Positions 37,801-45,345 of a stretch of DNA of 46,692 nt are shown here, in pieces. Source of the stretch: an uncultured Flavobacteriaceae bacterium (GTDB lineage Bacteria > Bacteroidota > Bacteroidia > Flavobacteriales > Flavobacteriaceae); contig CALLVX010000045.1 in assembly GCA_938010765.1 (NCBI GenBank), positions 1 through 46,692 of the forward strand, in the 5' to 3' direction. The position numbers were made by a program, and so were the translations under genes. The notes under the pieces are model-generated. The model did not search any database, was not told the DNA's origin, and saw only the letters and a program-made list of their open reading frames with translations. Position 1 is the stretch's first letter, and the number at the start of each line of letters is the position of its first letter.

Positions 37801-40129
37801 GTACAACAGAGTAGGTATAGCTACCCCATCCGCCAGAAGCTTCGATGGTAACGCTGCCTGGAGTACCGCAATTCATATTGCCCACCGCAAAAGAATCTAC
37901 CGTTAAGGCTGTTGCTGGAGCTGCGATAGTCGGAGTCGCCACTTGTTGGCAAGGCCCTGATTGGTCGTTAATTCGCACCGTATAATTATCTGCAGGTAGA
38001 CCTGAAATGGTAACCGGCGAACTTGTCGCTCCGGAAATGCCGAATCCAGTAGGGCTTCCCGTACCATCTTCAATAACAATATCAAATGAGGTGTCGAAAT
38101 CGGTAACGGTTATTTCTAGGCTTCCGTCGGAAGTTCCGGTAGCAGCACAAGAAACATTATTTTGCACCAAAACGTTGGAACTAAAATTAGTGGCATTACC
38201 CAAGGTATAGGTACGCACTATTTTACAACCGTCATTGGAAGTAACTTCAAACGTATAGGTTGCAGGGGCCAGTCCTATAAACGTGTCACTGGGAGCAGTT
38301 ACGGTCGAAGGCGCTATAATTCTATAGGTAAAGGGGGCAACACCGCCATCTACGGTCAATTGTACGTCCGCTTCCCCTGTGGTACAGTTTACATTACTGG
38401 TCGTAAAGGTAATATTCGAAGGGTTAGAACCTGCGTTTACCGTCTGATCAGCGGTTGTAATACAATTATTGACATCTTTGACAGTAATCGTATAGCTTCC
38501 CGCCCCTAATCCGGTAAAGTTGTCTGCCGCTTGAAAATCTACGCCATTTAAACTATATTGAAATGGGGCCATTCCACCAGTAGTTACAGCTGCTGTTAAG
38601 GTAGCCGAACCAGTAGCACAATCAATTTCTTGCGTTACAGTTGCACTTGCAGTAAAGATAGGGCTGGGGTTTACATCAACAGCGGTTGCTGTAATATCAC
38701 AAGATCCACCTGCTTTTTCTTTTCTGATGACAACGGTATAACTTCCCGATGCCAGATTACTGAATACGTTCGATGTTTGGAAATTTGCCCCGCTATTTAT
38801 ACTGTAAGTGATAGAATATCCCTGGGTATTGGTAACATCGACGGTTACACTTCCATCATCGGTACCATTACAACTTACATCTTTTGGACTTACGGTATAG
38901 ATGATTTCCGATTCTGCAATTACAGTTACCGGTGCAGCACTGATTTCGCAATCGTTGACATCTTTTACAGTTACTGTATAAGCGCCTGCTGTATTGGCAA
39001 TAATAGTTGTCTGGTTTCCACTGTCAAATGGCGAATAGTTTGTTCCTCCATCGGTGCTATATTCGTAAGGGGCGCTTCCGCCCGACTGGGTAACCGTAAT
39101 AATCCCATCTGCGCAATCTATATTTTTAGTCACTACGACTACCGGCTGAATGTTTTGAAAATTGGCAACGGTAGCAGTACCGTTCCATGTACAAGTGGAA
39201 GCACTTGCCAAGGTGATTTCAATATCGTACACGCCAGCGTCTAGATCTGCAAAGGTATGGGTTGCGGCTGCCACAGGTCCTGATGAGCTTATAAGGCTTC
39301 CTCCAAGGCTAAGTTTATATATATAACTCGAAGAGGCGTTGTTGATAGCCACTTTTATACCGCCCTTTGTAGTATTACAGGTAATAGGAAGTACCGTTGC
39401 AGAAGCATCTATACTGTTGTTATTTACCAAAAGGTCGTTGAGTTCAAAAGAACACCCTTCATTTCCATCGGTTCTGCGGATACGAATGTTATAGGAATTC
39501 ACAGAATTGATAGAAAAGACATTCGAAGCCTGCCAAGACCCCCCATTATTAATGCTGAACTCATAGTTCGATGGTACGTTGTTCACGGTTATAGAACCTG
39601 GAGACCCACAATCGATGTTGGAGATAACCGCGGTAGGGTTTAAACCGTTCTCATACACATTGAAAAAGAAGCGTTCGGTGGTATTGTCATTGTATTGTAC
39701 CACGATGCGATACTCACCCCCTTCTACAACATTGTATTGGGTGTTGGTGCCTACTTGGTTCCAAACACAGCTTGGTGCCGTATTGGCACAGTTGGCCGCG
39801 GCTGCGGCGCAGCTGCCTTCCTGAAGCCTTGCCCAAACGATTTGCTTTAGATTAGCAATGTTTGTGTTGAGCAAGCGTTCATCGCTGGCACCACATAAAT
39901 AAATTTCATGAAGTTCACTACCATCGTTCCCACAGATTACGGTATCGTCCGAGAGTCCGGCCAATGGGTGCGTGCCCGGTAAAGCGGTGGTTAGAATTTC
40001 TTTTTTTTCTTCTTTGTCAGTAGAAAATGCTAGGGGGAAAACATATCCAAAAAGGGAAGATACAGTCAGGGCTAAAACAAAAAGTATTGATACTTTTTTG
40101 AAGCGCAAGGAATCCTTGGAAAAGATCAT
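31805..40129 (-). CDS. giant SprB-like repeat adhesin with T9SS type B sorting domain
   Basis: This is a predicted cell-surface protein of about 2,774 aa from ATG 40129; the longer frame to 40168 adds 13 residues before the signal peptide (about 10-38). An N-terminal domain of about 140 residues is followed by roughly 28 modules of 70-130 aa. Each starts with a Cys in a pattern like D-I-T-C-x-G-x2-D-G, has a central P-Y-x-Y-S/V strand and an F-x-N-L-x2-G-x-Y-x-I/V-x-V-x-D turn, and ends with N/G-G-C. Two Cys per module suggest disulfides. Four modules (about 1075-1530) are longer and irregular. The C-terminal 80 residues (FFTPNNDGDNDIW...FDRYGR...YWYIIKLNG) are the CHU_C/gliding type B sorting domain, so secretion is by T9SS. 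A role in adhesion or gliding is inferred from SprB. Confidence 0.93.
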   Translation of the reverse strand: MIFSKDSLRFKKVSILFVLALTVSSLFGYVFPLAFSTDKEEKKEILTTALPGTHPLAGLSDDTVICGNDGSELHEIYLCGASDERLLNTNIANLKQIVWARLQEGSCAAAAANCANTAPSCVWNQVGTNTQYNVVEGGEYRIVVQYNDNTTERFFFNVYENGLNPTAVISNIDCGSPGSITVNNVPSNYEFSINNGGSWQASNVFSINSVNSYNIRIRRTDGNEGCSFELNDLLVNNNSIDASATVLPITCNTTKGGIKVAINNASSSYIYKLSLGGSLISSSGPVAAATHTFADLDAGVYDIEITLASASTCTWNGTATVANFQNIQPVVVVTKNIDCADGIITVTQSGGSAPYEYSTDGGTNYSPFDSGNQTTIIANTAGAYTVTVKDVNDCEISAAPVTVIAESEIIYTVSPKDVSCNGTDDGSVTVDVTNTQGYSITYSINSGANFQTSNVFSNLASGSYTVVIRKEKAGGSCDITATAVDVNPSPIFTASATVTQEIDCATGSATLTAAVTTGGMAPFQYSLNGVDFQAADNFTGLGAGSYTITVKDVNNCITTADQTVNAGSNPSNITFTTSNVNCTTGEADVQLTVDGGVAPFTYRIIAPSTVTAPSDTFIGLAPATYTFEVTSNDGCKIVRTYTLGNATNFSSNVLVQNNVSCAATGTSDGSLEITVTDFDTSFDIVIEDGTGSPTGFGISGATSSPVTISGLPADNYTVRINDQSGPCQQVATPTIAAPATALTVDSFAVGNMNCGTPGSVTIEASGGWGSYTYSVVQPDAIPTPVQSNKTITGLTQPGTHTIVVSDINGCTVNSQTFDLLDQGGPTSVVDALSSNYCYSTAAQGELKIDVTDGATPYFYTVNNGTPQPITGGTFTLTNLPPDDYIIKVIGNNGCETIVADTKISGQLFATPQITKPLGCGATPDAIIQVTPQEGYAPYTYRVNGDPTPVTMPYSTATAGIFTFEVTDDKGCVFTTDPVEVIVAPTLTSTETVSNTACGVDGTGSVELVGQGGTPPFLYSFEGSTFTTKTLYTGLDATTYNYSITDALGCQIDRTVTIGAEDAISADVTHTDITCDPVAGGTQWGNTNINNVQNASGLITIELVRVRSEADYLATGWSRVYRRRQNIDMSTRPAGWNERMYWPQWFFVRIIDERGCIYESDFYKVDQPPLPWFQKDQTDLDQTCANGASFEIEVGGDPGDASTLPGEELVGPFEYRIWPYDPDVPPAWLDFESSADNEAFGEDADTNGIERDLRVSGLLFGVSYGIVIRDTNTGCQRWRGLGQVAAPSDDSNFDVISTYQGRVCRENNDGEVQFTITGAGDNDGDGTQTVSWRIYNAHNPTHTGFIQSGTATDGGAGGDFNIPVVTGLRGAWYVVEVTSESGCTSGNRFPIYTPAKLVLKLDQNIAATCNIGAQIAVTATGGWNNETNYNGRNKLYQNWHPYEYAFVVDGDVLDPYALPASAWQSEATKEITPTAYDGYNNVYQVYVRDGGGCIKPLSSTITITRDPEPQITAIDVTNRCTSTNEIYNVVATIVDGEGANVYIWDGELTTSATKNLGPGTHTLVVRDENGCTATESIFIYPQMVSKANITQVEQCSPANSGEVTIEVYGGSLDYTFVRTDNSETNTTGIFTGLTHSTTYNFTVTDNQSGCPVQNVSATLDAPVAPDFQVQTPIRHISCNTANDGQIIVEQTPSVDNLDVTYTYSIDGNPYQASNVFDNLAAGPHIITVRSSKNCIQTLPTQIITQPKVLTLSTQPIPDFTCNSDNTYGMATISTSILDGAGDVTGTAPHLYSFNGSSFSSSATFDTPFTDVVQTITIDVVDANNCTDQITVNIPAATKVTAAITETQAMTCVDDAIIEVNGADGMPPGNYVTTELPSGNLINGSGTGAITIPAGNPGTYVYELTDTGTGCTAQVTYTIAPFDTLEATATKVDDITCFGESNGELTFEVTGSASGFTYEVINATTSAAYITSTPGVGTAAIPINTLPAGTFYVLVTDNATGCTEETERISIQSPAFTLDFNWNPTQDLSCLPGDDAQVTATPEGGWGTYEFQLVDPANPGTPIQNFDANNVFSGLTSGINYELTLRDAQGCNNVTKVVTIPQIDVITLVQDVVSDPNCPEAFDGSISVIASRANGPSNYAFVLTTINADGSRVSGVPQNGNLFNNLPQGNYEVTVSDGRGCDSTIAISLTDPTEVTIDAFISAEPTCAPNSGEITLLAAGGGSGTYEYSMTSPTASAWQTNPVYPNLAPGTYTFLARDANPARLCESPISVTRTINLVAPVEVTVDDSNTMINCFSEMDAVLVATATKGVGGYQYQLELNGTLQGTAQDSGIFENLGQGSYRILVSSTIAADCTIYSEVITISEPPLLEATRGPVTNVTCFGEDDGSIEVNVTGGEAPYSYTISSAPQKSVDSNVFENLPGGDYTIIVQDQNGCEVILGGIQISTPTAELEASVTRVEDEECSTDDNGIIELEISGGTVPYAYSVGDPNGSYTTLASTRLVIDNLDGAFYEIYIRDANGCNIPVLQEVQVGVDLTATHETEYECRDGQPYSITTIALVDTAVENYYYVLDAADPNMPALSDTTQDSGVFEDLSPGMHTISIVHQGGCIEIIDDLEIEAPQTLTLTQQAGSINEILVEATGGDGSYTYYFEGMPQSSGSYYIIRDGTYTVRVVDGKGCEDAIQVTMEFIDIEIPNFFTPNNDGDNDIWVIKNASGYQNLTVQLFDRYGRTLKKFVREGEWDGTYSGEQLPAGDYWYIIKLNGERDDREFMGHFSIYR

Positions 40130-40432
40130 AAGTAGGCTTTTAGTTATTTCGTATGGTACACTCCGCATAAATCCTTTGGGGAAAATTCACGCGGAAAGCT
40201 ATAAACTAACGTTTTTTAGGGGGCTTTAGTATTGTTATGTTAAAATTAAACGTAGTTTATCGAAAACAAAGGTATGTGAAACGGATGAGGCGCTATTAAA
40301 ACGCCGTTAAAGTGATTTAAAATTCGATAAAATTCTGTTTTTAAGGAATTTAGATGCCATTACCAACTTTTTGTGGGAAACCACCTATTATCCTTAAATT
40401 TGAAGTTTCTATTTAATCTTCTTATTGAGCAA
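40130..40432. other. promoter region between the giant adhesin gene and the aldo/keto reductase gene
   Basis: No gene is present. On the minus strand TACCTTTG (40267-40274) fits the TAnnTTTG box and would give the adhesin mRNA a leader of about 130 nt. On the plus strand a full TTTG-N21-TAAATTTG promoter precedes the aldo/keto reductase. A small GGCG/CGCC hairpin lies near 40290-40305. Confidence 0.5.
40370..40402 (+). promoter_or_regulatory. full TTTG-N21-TAAATTTG promoter of the aldo/keto reductase
   Basis: TTTG (40370-40373) and TAAATTTG (40395-40402) are 21 bp apart, the spacing reported for Flavobacterium and Bacteroides vegetative promoters. The -33 box overlaps a GTG codon at 40373, which therefore cannot be the gene start. 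This supports the ATG at 40433. Confidence 0.65.
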
Positions 40433-41473
40433 ATGAAGTACACAAAACTACCACATACCGATATTGAAGTAAGTAAGATCTGCCTGGGAACAATGACCTG
40501 GGGAAAGCAAAACTCAGAAGATGAGGGCCATGAACAAATGGATTATGCGCTAGACCAAGGAGTTAACTTTTTCGATACGGCCGAGCTATACCCGGTACCT
40601 GCGCATGCCGATAGGTATGCACAAACCGAAAAAATTATAGGCACCTGGTTTAAAAAGACAGGAAATCGCGATAAAGTGATATTGGGCTCTAAAATCGCCG
40701 GAAGAGCCGAGTTTACTAAATTTATTAGAACTACTGGTTTTACGAGAGAATCAATAATAGCTGCGGTAGAAGGGAGTTTAGAACGACTTCAAACCGATTA
40801 TATAGACCTGTATCAATTGCATTGGCCCGATAGGAATACAAACTATTTTGGACAAAGAGGATATACACCTAGTGCCACTGATTATTGGGAAGACAATATA
40901 CATCAAGTGCTGGAAACCTTGCGCGATTTGATTCGTGAGGGAAAGATAAGACAGGTAGGTTTGTCGAACGAAACCCCTTGGGGAACTATGCGCTATTTAG
41001 AGGAAAGTAAGGTGCATGCGAGTTTGCCAAGAATGATTACGATCCAAAACCCGTATTCGCTATTAAATCGGCTTTTTGAAGTGGGAAATGCAGAGGTTTC
41101 ACATCGTGAAAAAATAGGCTTACTTGCCTATTCCCCATTGGGTTTTGGCGTTTTGAGCGGTAAATACCTTGGAGGGAGAAAGCCAGATAATGCACGGATA
41201 ACACTTTTTCCAAATTATGGCAGATACAGCGGTGAAACGGCAGTCACGGCAACTCAAAAGTATTATGAACTAGCCCAGGCGAACGATCTTTCATTAGCGC
41301 AGATGTCCCTTGCTTTTGTAAATTCCCGTCCTTTCTTGACAAGCAACATTGTCGGAGCCACATCAATGAAGCAACTAGAAGAAAATATCGCTAGTATCGA
41401 TGTGGAACTAACAGAAGAGTTATTGCAAAAAATAGAGGCTATTCATAACGAAATACCGAACCCGGCACCATAA
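40433..41473 (+). CDS. aldo/keto reductase, Tas-like
   Basis: This 346-aa NADPH-dependent oxidoreductase with a TIM-barrel fold is predicted cytoplasmic. The catalytic tetrad region is visible in FFDTAELYPVPAH (Asp, Tyr), VILGSKIAG (Lys) and YQLHWPDRNTNYFGQRG (His). The latter with YTPSATDYWEDNIHQVLETL is the mark of the Tas/NADP(H)-dependent aldo-keto branch (E. coli Tas, 346 aa). The SPLGFGVLSGKYLGG segment and the C-terminal SNIVGATSMKQLEENI bind NADPH. The ATG at 40433 was chosen because the upstream in-frame GTG lies in the promoter. Stop codons of this gene and radA are 1 nt apart. Confidence 0.94.
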   Translation: MKYTKLPHTDIEVSKICLGTMTWGKQNSEDEGHEQMDYALDQGVNFFDTAELYPVPAHADRYAQTEKIIGTWFKKTGNRDKVILGSKIAGRAEFTKFIRTTGFTRESIIAAVEGSLERLQTDYIDLYQLHWPDRNTNYFGQRGYTPSATDYWEDNIHQVLETLRDLIREGKIRQVGLSNETPWGTMRYLEESKVHASLPRMITIQNPYSLLNRLFEVGNAEVSHREKIGLLAYSPLGFGVLSGKYLGGRKPDNARITLFPNYGRYSGETAVTATQKYYELAQANDLSLAQMSLAFVNSRPFLTSNIVGATSMKQLEENIASIDVELTEELLQKIEAIHNEIPNPAP

Positions 41474-41474
41474 A

Positions 41475-42836
41475 TCACCCAAATAATCCGCTAACAACAT
41501 CTTCGATTCGAGTAACTAATTGTACTTTAATTTTGGTGTTTTTTAGTCCGATTTTGTTGTTTTTGGAAACATAGATTACTCTAAACCCCAATTTCTCTGC
41601 TTCAAGAATTCGTTGTTCAACCCGCTGTACGGGACGAATTTCTCCGGCCAGGCCTACCTCAGCTGCAAAGCACACTCCTTTTTCGATAGGTATGTCTTCG
41701 TTGCTCGAAAGTATGGCGGCAATTACGGCTAGATCAATGGCGGGGTCATCTACAGAAATCCCTCCTGTAATATTTAGGAATACGTCTTTCGCTCCCAGTT
41801 TAAAGCCCGCTCTTTTTTCAAGGACCGCTAGAAGCATATTCAAACGCTTGGCATTGTATCCCGTTGTAGAACGTTGAGGTGTGCCATAGACGGCCGTACT
41901 TACCAAGGCCTGAATTTCGATCATCAAAGGGCGCATCCCTTCCACGGTCGAAGCAATGGCGGTACCACTAAGGCCTTCATCATTTTTAGATATAAGAATT
42001 TCAGAGGGGTTGTTTACTTGGCGTAAACCACCGCTCTGCATTTCGTAGATACCCAATTCGGCAGTAGATCCGAAACGATTTTTGAGGGATCGCAAAATAC
42101 GGTATACATAATTTCGGTCCCCTTCGAACTGCAGAACGGTATCGACCATATGTTCCAAAATTTTAGGCCCGGCTATCGAACCGTCTTTTGTAATATGGCC
42201 AATTAGAATTACCGGAGTATTGGTTTCCTTGGCAAACTTGATAAGCTCGGCAGTACATTCCCGAATCTGGGAGATACTTCCCGCTGCTGACTCAAGATAG
42301 TCAGAATGTAAAGTCTGTATCGAGTCAATGACCACGATATCAGGTTCGGTAGCTTCTATTTGCTGAAAAATGTTCTGGGTTTTGGTTTCGGTCAAAATCA
42401 AACAAGTTTCGCTGTTGGGCTGAATGCGATCTGCCCGCATTTTGATTTGCTTTTGACTTTCCTCCCCAGAAACGTACAAGGTTTTATAAGGAAGTTTTAA
42501 TGCGATCTGTAATAGTAAGGTACTCTTGCCAACTCCCGGCTCCCCTCCAAGCAGCACCAAAGAACCGGGTACAATGCCCCCGCCCAACACGCGATTAAAC
42601 TCTAGGTCGAAGGTGTCCAGACGTACTTCCCTCTCGATATTTATTTCTTTGACAAGTACAGGTTTGGCTTTTTTTCGAGCTGTTGTAGTACTAGCCTTCC
42701 AAGCAGTTTTTTCAGGCTTTTGCACCAATTCTTCTACCACGGTATTCCATTCCTTGCAAGCGGAACATTGCCCCACCCATTTGGCGTATTGAGTACCGCA
42801 ATTCTGACAAAAAAATGTTGTTTTTGTTTTGGCCAT
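41475..42836 (-). CDS. radA: DNA repair protein RadA
   Basis: The 453-aa RecA-like ATPase promotes branch migration in recombinational repair. The N-terminal zinc finger has C10-x2-C13 and C24-x2-C27. The Walker A motif is GGEPGVGKSTLL, followed by VVIDSIQTL (Walker B). The RadA-specific KNRFG motif is present (SLKNRFGSTAE), and a Lon-protease-like C-terminal domain (about 270-453) completes the family layout. It is cytoplasmic. It is the last gene of the minus-strand run from panC, after the 53-aa membrane protein gene (101-bp gap). Confidence 0.97.
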   Translation of the reverse strand: MAKTKTTFFCQNCGTQYAKWVGQCSACKEWNTVVEELVQKPEKTAWKASTTTARKKAKPVLVKEINIEREVRLDTFDLEFNRVLGGGIVPGSLVLLGGEPGVGKSTLLLQIALKLPYKTLYVSGEESQKQIKMRADRIQPNSETCLILTETKTQNIFQQIEATEPDIVVIDSIQTLHSDYLESAAGSISQIRECTAELIKFAKETNTPVILIGHITKDGSIAGPKILEHMVDTVLQFEGDRNYVYRILRSLKNRFGSTAELGIYEMQSGGLRQVNNPSEILISKNDEGLSGTAIASTVEGMRPLMIEIQALVSTAVYGTPQRSTTGYNAKRLNMLLAVLEKRAGFKLGAKDVFLNITGGISVDDPAIDLAVIAAILSSNEDIPIEKGVCFAAEVGLAGEIRPVQRVEQRILEAEKLGFRVIYVSKNNKIGLKNTKIKVQLVTRIEDVVSGLFG

Positions 42837-42937
42837 GCCCTATCAAAAAAGGTTTGGGCGAAGATAAAACTTTGTAACGGATTGTTTGTGGTTCGGTCTT
42901 TGCAGTTTTGCGAACTACTAGAACCGTTGTGTGGCGA

Positions 42938-43099
42938 TTACTCTTTTTTTGTTTTCCTAAATTCTACGAATGCATATACAAAAGCAACGATGGCGAATGC
43001 AAGGGCAATGCCGTTATACCATACTACAAACGATCCTTTTAAACCGAAATAGGTTAATAGTATTCCTGGAATAAGATAAGTATTGACCTTATTTTTCAT
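42938..43099 (-). CDS. 53-aa membrane protein
   Basis: A short frame starts MKNKVNTYLIPGILLTYFG and ends FVEFRKTKKE. It has two hydrophobic segments, about 8-20 and 29-46, with a positive tail, so it is a small inner-membrane protein with two helices or one helix and a reentrant loop. It sits between the esterase-like gene (22-bp gap) and radA on the same strand and fills the only gap there. It is too short for most gene callers. It resembles small flavobacterial proteins of unknown function. Confidence 0.7.
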   Translation of the reverse strand: MKNKVNTYLIPGILLTYFGLKGSFVVWYNGIALAFAIVAFVYAFVEFRKTKKE

Positions 43100-43121
43100 C
43101 TAAAAAGAATGGTCATGGGAA

Positions 43122-44264
43122 TTAGAATCCAAAATCGGCTTTCAAGGCATCAATTTTCTCCAAGGCCATTTCTTTGGTTAGGAAATCGATTTCGTCCATT
43201 CCAAAGGCCTTTTCAAAAGTTTTCAACGCTTTTTTTGGTTCGCCCATTTGCTCGTAGTACTCTCCTTCAAAATAGAATCCGAGCATGGTATCCATGAATT
43301 CGGTTTTACAAAGATCTGACAAGGGTTTTAATGATTCGAAGTCTTCTTTTTTTCGAATACCGGCGTATATCGCCATTATATCGTTCAATTCGACTGGTTT
43401 TTTAAGACCGAACAAATCTTGTATGCTTTCATACTTGTTCTGCAAATATTGAAAAACGGGTTCTTCAGAGGTGAGTATTTGTTCTTTGTATTCTTTAGGG
43501 CTAATCGGTTTGAACATTCCAAAAATATTGTCAAATGCCCTACCGATACCGTAAGCTGCTATTGAAATATGGTCGGCCCCGGCATACTCATCATAAAAAT
43601 AATATAAGCTCTCTTTGTCGATGGCCCCGATGGCCTTATCCATTTCTTTAATTCTTTTGGTATACTTATTTTTTTCACCTTCCATAATCAATTGGTAGAA
43701 GATTTTTTTGTTATGTTCTCCCAATCGGGAAGGGACATTGCTTTCCATGCCGGGCGCCAAGATCGGAGAGATACTAACGTAAGCGTTGAACAAGGAATTT
43801 TCTTTATAGAGCCAGTAATTGGCAAAATTCGCGGTTATATCATAGCCCACTACCATTTTAAACGGAGCTGTATTGTAATTAAGGTCTAAATAAGGAATTA
43901 ACTCCATTCCAAGGAATTCGAAAAACTGCTTTCCCTTTTCGGAAGGAAGGCCACTATCTTCTTCGAATTCACAATCGTCTAATCGAATGCTATTTTGATT
44001 TTGGTTGATCCCGACCACGATCATCTCTGGCATTCCATGAAATTTGCTGTAGAACTTGGCATTTGCAACTACCTGTTCGTACAGGTATTCTGCATCTAGT
44101 ACAATAACCAAAGGGTATTTCTTTTCTTCGTCATAGTCTTCAGGTATATAATATAGCACATCCCTGCGTTCTTGAAGTTTAAAGGATTCGAAAATTTCTT
44201 GAGTGACTTGTGCACTAAGCCCATAGCTAAAAATAAGGGCAAAGACGATGATAATACGCTTCAT
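43122..44264 (-). CDS. secreted esterase-fold (PF00756-like) protein with Asp at the nucleophile position
   Basis: The 380-aa protein has a signal peptide (1-18, GLSAQ) and an alpha/beta hydrolase domain (about 25-260) of the putative esterase (Fes/IroE/EstD) type, for example RRDVLYYIPEDY and YPLVIVLDAEY. It ends in a helical, TPR-like region (about 300-380, YYEQMGEPKKALKTFEKAFG). The nucleophile elbow, normally G-H-S-x-G, reads G-Y-D-I-T with Asp142 in place of Ser, while the His of the triad is kept (GADHIS, His232). It is either not a serine esterase or uses Asp as the nucleophile. It lies 27 nt after the flippase-like gene, in the same run. Confidence 0.85.
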   Translation of the reverse strand: MKRIIIVFALIFSYGLSAQVTQEIFESFKLQERRDVLYYIPEDYDEEKKYPLVIVLDAEYLYEQVVANAKFYSKFHGMPEMIVVGINQNQNSIRLDDCEFEEDSGLPSEKGKQFFEFLGMELIPYLDLNYNTAPFKMVVGYDITANFANYWLYKENSLFNAYVSISPILAPGMESNVPSRLGEHNKKIFYQLIMEGEKNKYTKRIKEMDKAIGAIDKESLYYFYDEYAGADHISIAAYGIGRAFDNIFGMFKPISPKEYKEQILTSEEPVFQYLQNKYESIQDLFGLKKPVELNDIMAIYAGIRKKEDFESLKPLSDLCKTEFMDTMLGFYFEGEYYEQMGEPKKALKTFEKAFGMDEIDFLTKEMALEKIDALKADFGF

Positions 44265-44291
44265 GGTAGACTATTTGGTTTGCAAAGACCG

Positions 44292-45257
44292 TTATTTGTC
44301 TTTGTTCAATAACGGTAAGAACAGAAAAGATATTGCACCGAAAACTACGATCATAAGGGTTTGGGCAATCCACATTATCCAACCAAAGGCATCTCCCGAC
44401 ACAGAGGCGATTCCAAAAATCGCCAATGCCTTGCTTACGGCAATAGGGTAAAGACCCACCCCCCCGTTCGTTGTTGCCATTGCAAAAGCCCCCGCTACAA
44501 AGGCAACCATAAGCTCGCTTAAAGAAAGATGCATAGTATCTGGTACAGTATATTTAATTACCCAGAGCATGCCTATATAACACCCCCAAATGAAGAGGGT
44601 GTGAAATACAAATGCCCATTTATTTTTCATTTTAAAAATGCTTAGCACCCCATCTAGTAGTCCTGTTACAAAGCCTTTCACTTTTATAGCAAACGGATGT
44701 TTTGATTTTTTGATGAAAAAGAAAAAGATAAGCAGCGCGACAAGCCCGGCAACCAACAATAACATAATGTTCCGGAAATCGAACCCTTTTTCCTGAAAAA
44801 AATCGAGTATCACATTGGTTTGTAAAAGTAGTGTTACAGCTACAATCAGTAGTAGCATAAACACATCTACCACCCGTTCGGTGACAATTGTGCCGAACCC
44901 TTTTTCGAAGGGTACTTTTTCATAGGTCGCCAAGGCAGTTGCCCTTAGAAACTCCCCGGTTCTGGGAATACCAAGATTGGCAAAATATGCCATGAGTATA
45001 ATAAAAATATTGTTTCGAAGTCTAGGTTTATAGCCTAAAGGTTCTAAAAGATAGTTCCAGCGAACTGCTCGAGAAATATGACCTAAAATTCCAAGGAAAA
45101 TGGAAATACTTACCCAAAAAAGGTCGGCATTTTTAACATAGAAAAGAATTTGATCACGATCGGTCGGGGAAGTCCTCGAATACCAATACCAGACTAAGAA
45201 GACGCCCAGTGCAATGGGTATGACAGTTTTTAAGGTCTTTTTCAATGAATCGGTCAA
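44292..45257 (-). CDS. flippase-like (LPG synthase transmembrane / UPF0104) protein
   Basis: This 321-aa polytopic membrane protein of the lysylphosphatidylglycerol-synthase transmembrane (AglD/MprF-N) family has about eight helices. Family features are ISRAVRWNYLLEPLGY, the NLGIPRTGEFLRATALATYEKVPFEKGFGTIVTERVVDV segment (here given only as its main part), and ATTNGGVGLYPIAVSKAL near the C-terminus. Members move or help to move lipids or lipid-linked sugars. No ATG is available. The TTG at 45257 overlaps a TACTTTTG -7-like box, so TTG 45245 (KKTLKTV...) may be the true start, four residues shorter. Confidence 0.85.
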   Translation of the reverse strand: MTDSLKKTLKTVIPIALGVFLVWYWYSRTSPTDRDQILFYVKNADLFWVSISIFLGILGHISRAVRWNYLLEPLGYKPRLRNNIFIILMAYFANLGIPRTGEFLRATALATYEKVPFEKGFGTIVTERVVDVFMLLLIVAVTLLLQTNVILDFFQEKGFDFRNIMLLLVAGLVALLIFFFFIKKSKHPFAIKVKGFVTGLLDGVLSIFKMKNKWAFVFHTLFIWGCYIGMLWVIKYTVPDTMHLSLSELMVAFVAGAFAMATTNGGVGLYPIAVSKALAIFGIASVSGDAFGWIMWIAQTLMIVVFGAISFLFLPLLNKDK

Positions 45258-45262
45258 AAGTA
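45255..45262 (-). promoter_or_regulatory. -7-like box overlapping the first TTG of the flippase-like gene
   Basis: Read on the minus strand, TACTTTTG fits TAnnTTTG and covers the TTG at 45257. If active, transcription would start downstream of that codon, favouring TTG 45245 and a near-leaderless mRNA. This would be an internal promoter in the panC-radA run. Confidence 0.35.
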
Positions 45263-45345
45263 AAGCTACTACGGGTTTCTATAATTCGAATTTAACCAAG
45301 TTCTTGTCAACTAGACCAGAAAATAGAAGAATAAATTTAAAAAGC

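Noticed and set aside
31805..40129. Many plus-strand frames of 60-200 codons inside the giant gene, for example at 38630-39244
   Set aside because: They are shadows of the repeated minus-strand gene, Cys- and Ser-rich from antisense codons, without any domain or start context.
40373..40432. GTG at 40373 as the start of the aldo/keto reductase
   Set aside because: It lies in the -33 box of a well-spaced promoter, and the 20 residues it would add are not part of the family fold.
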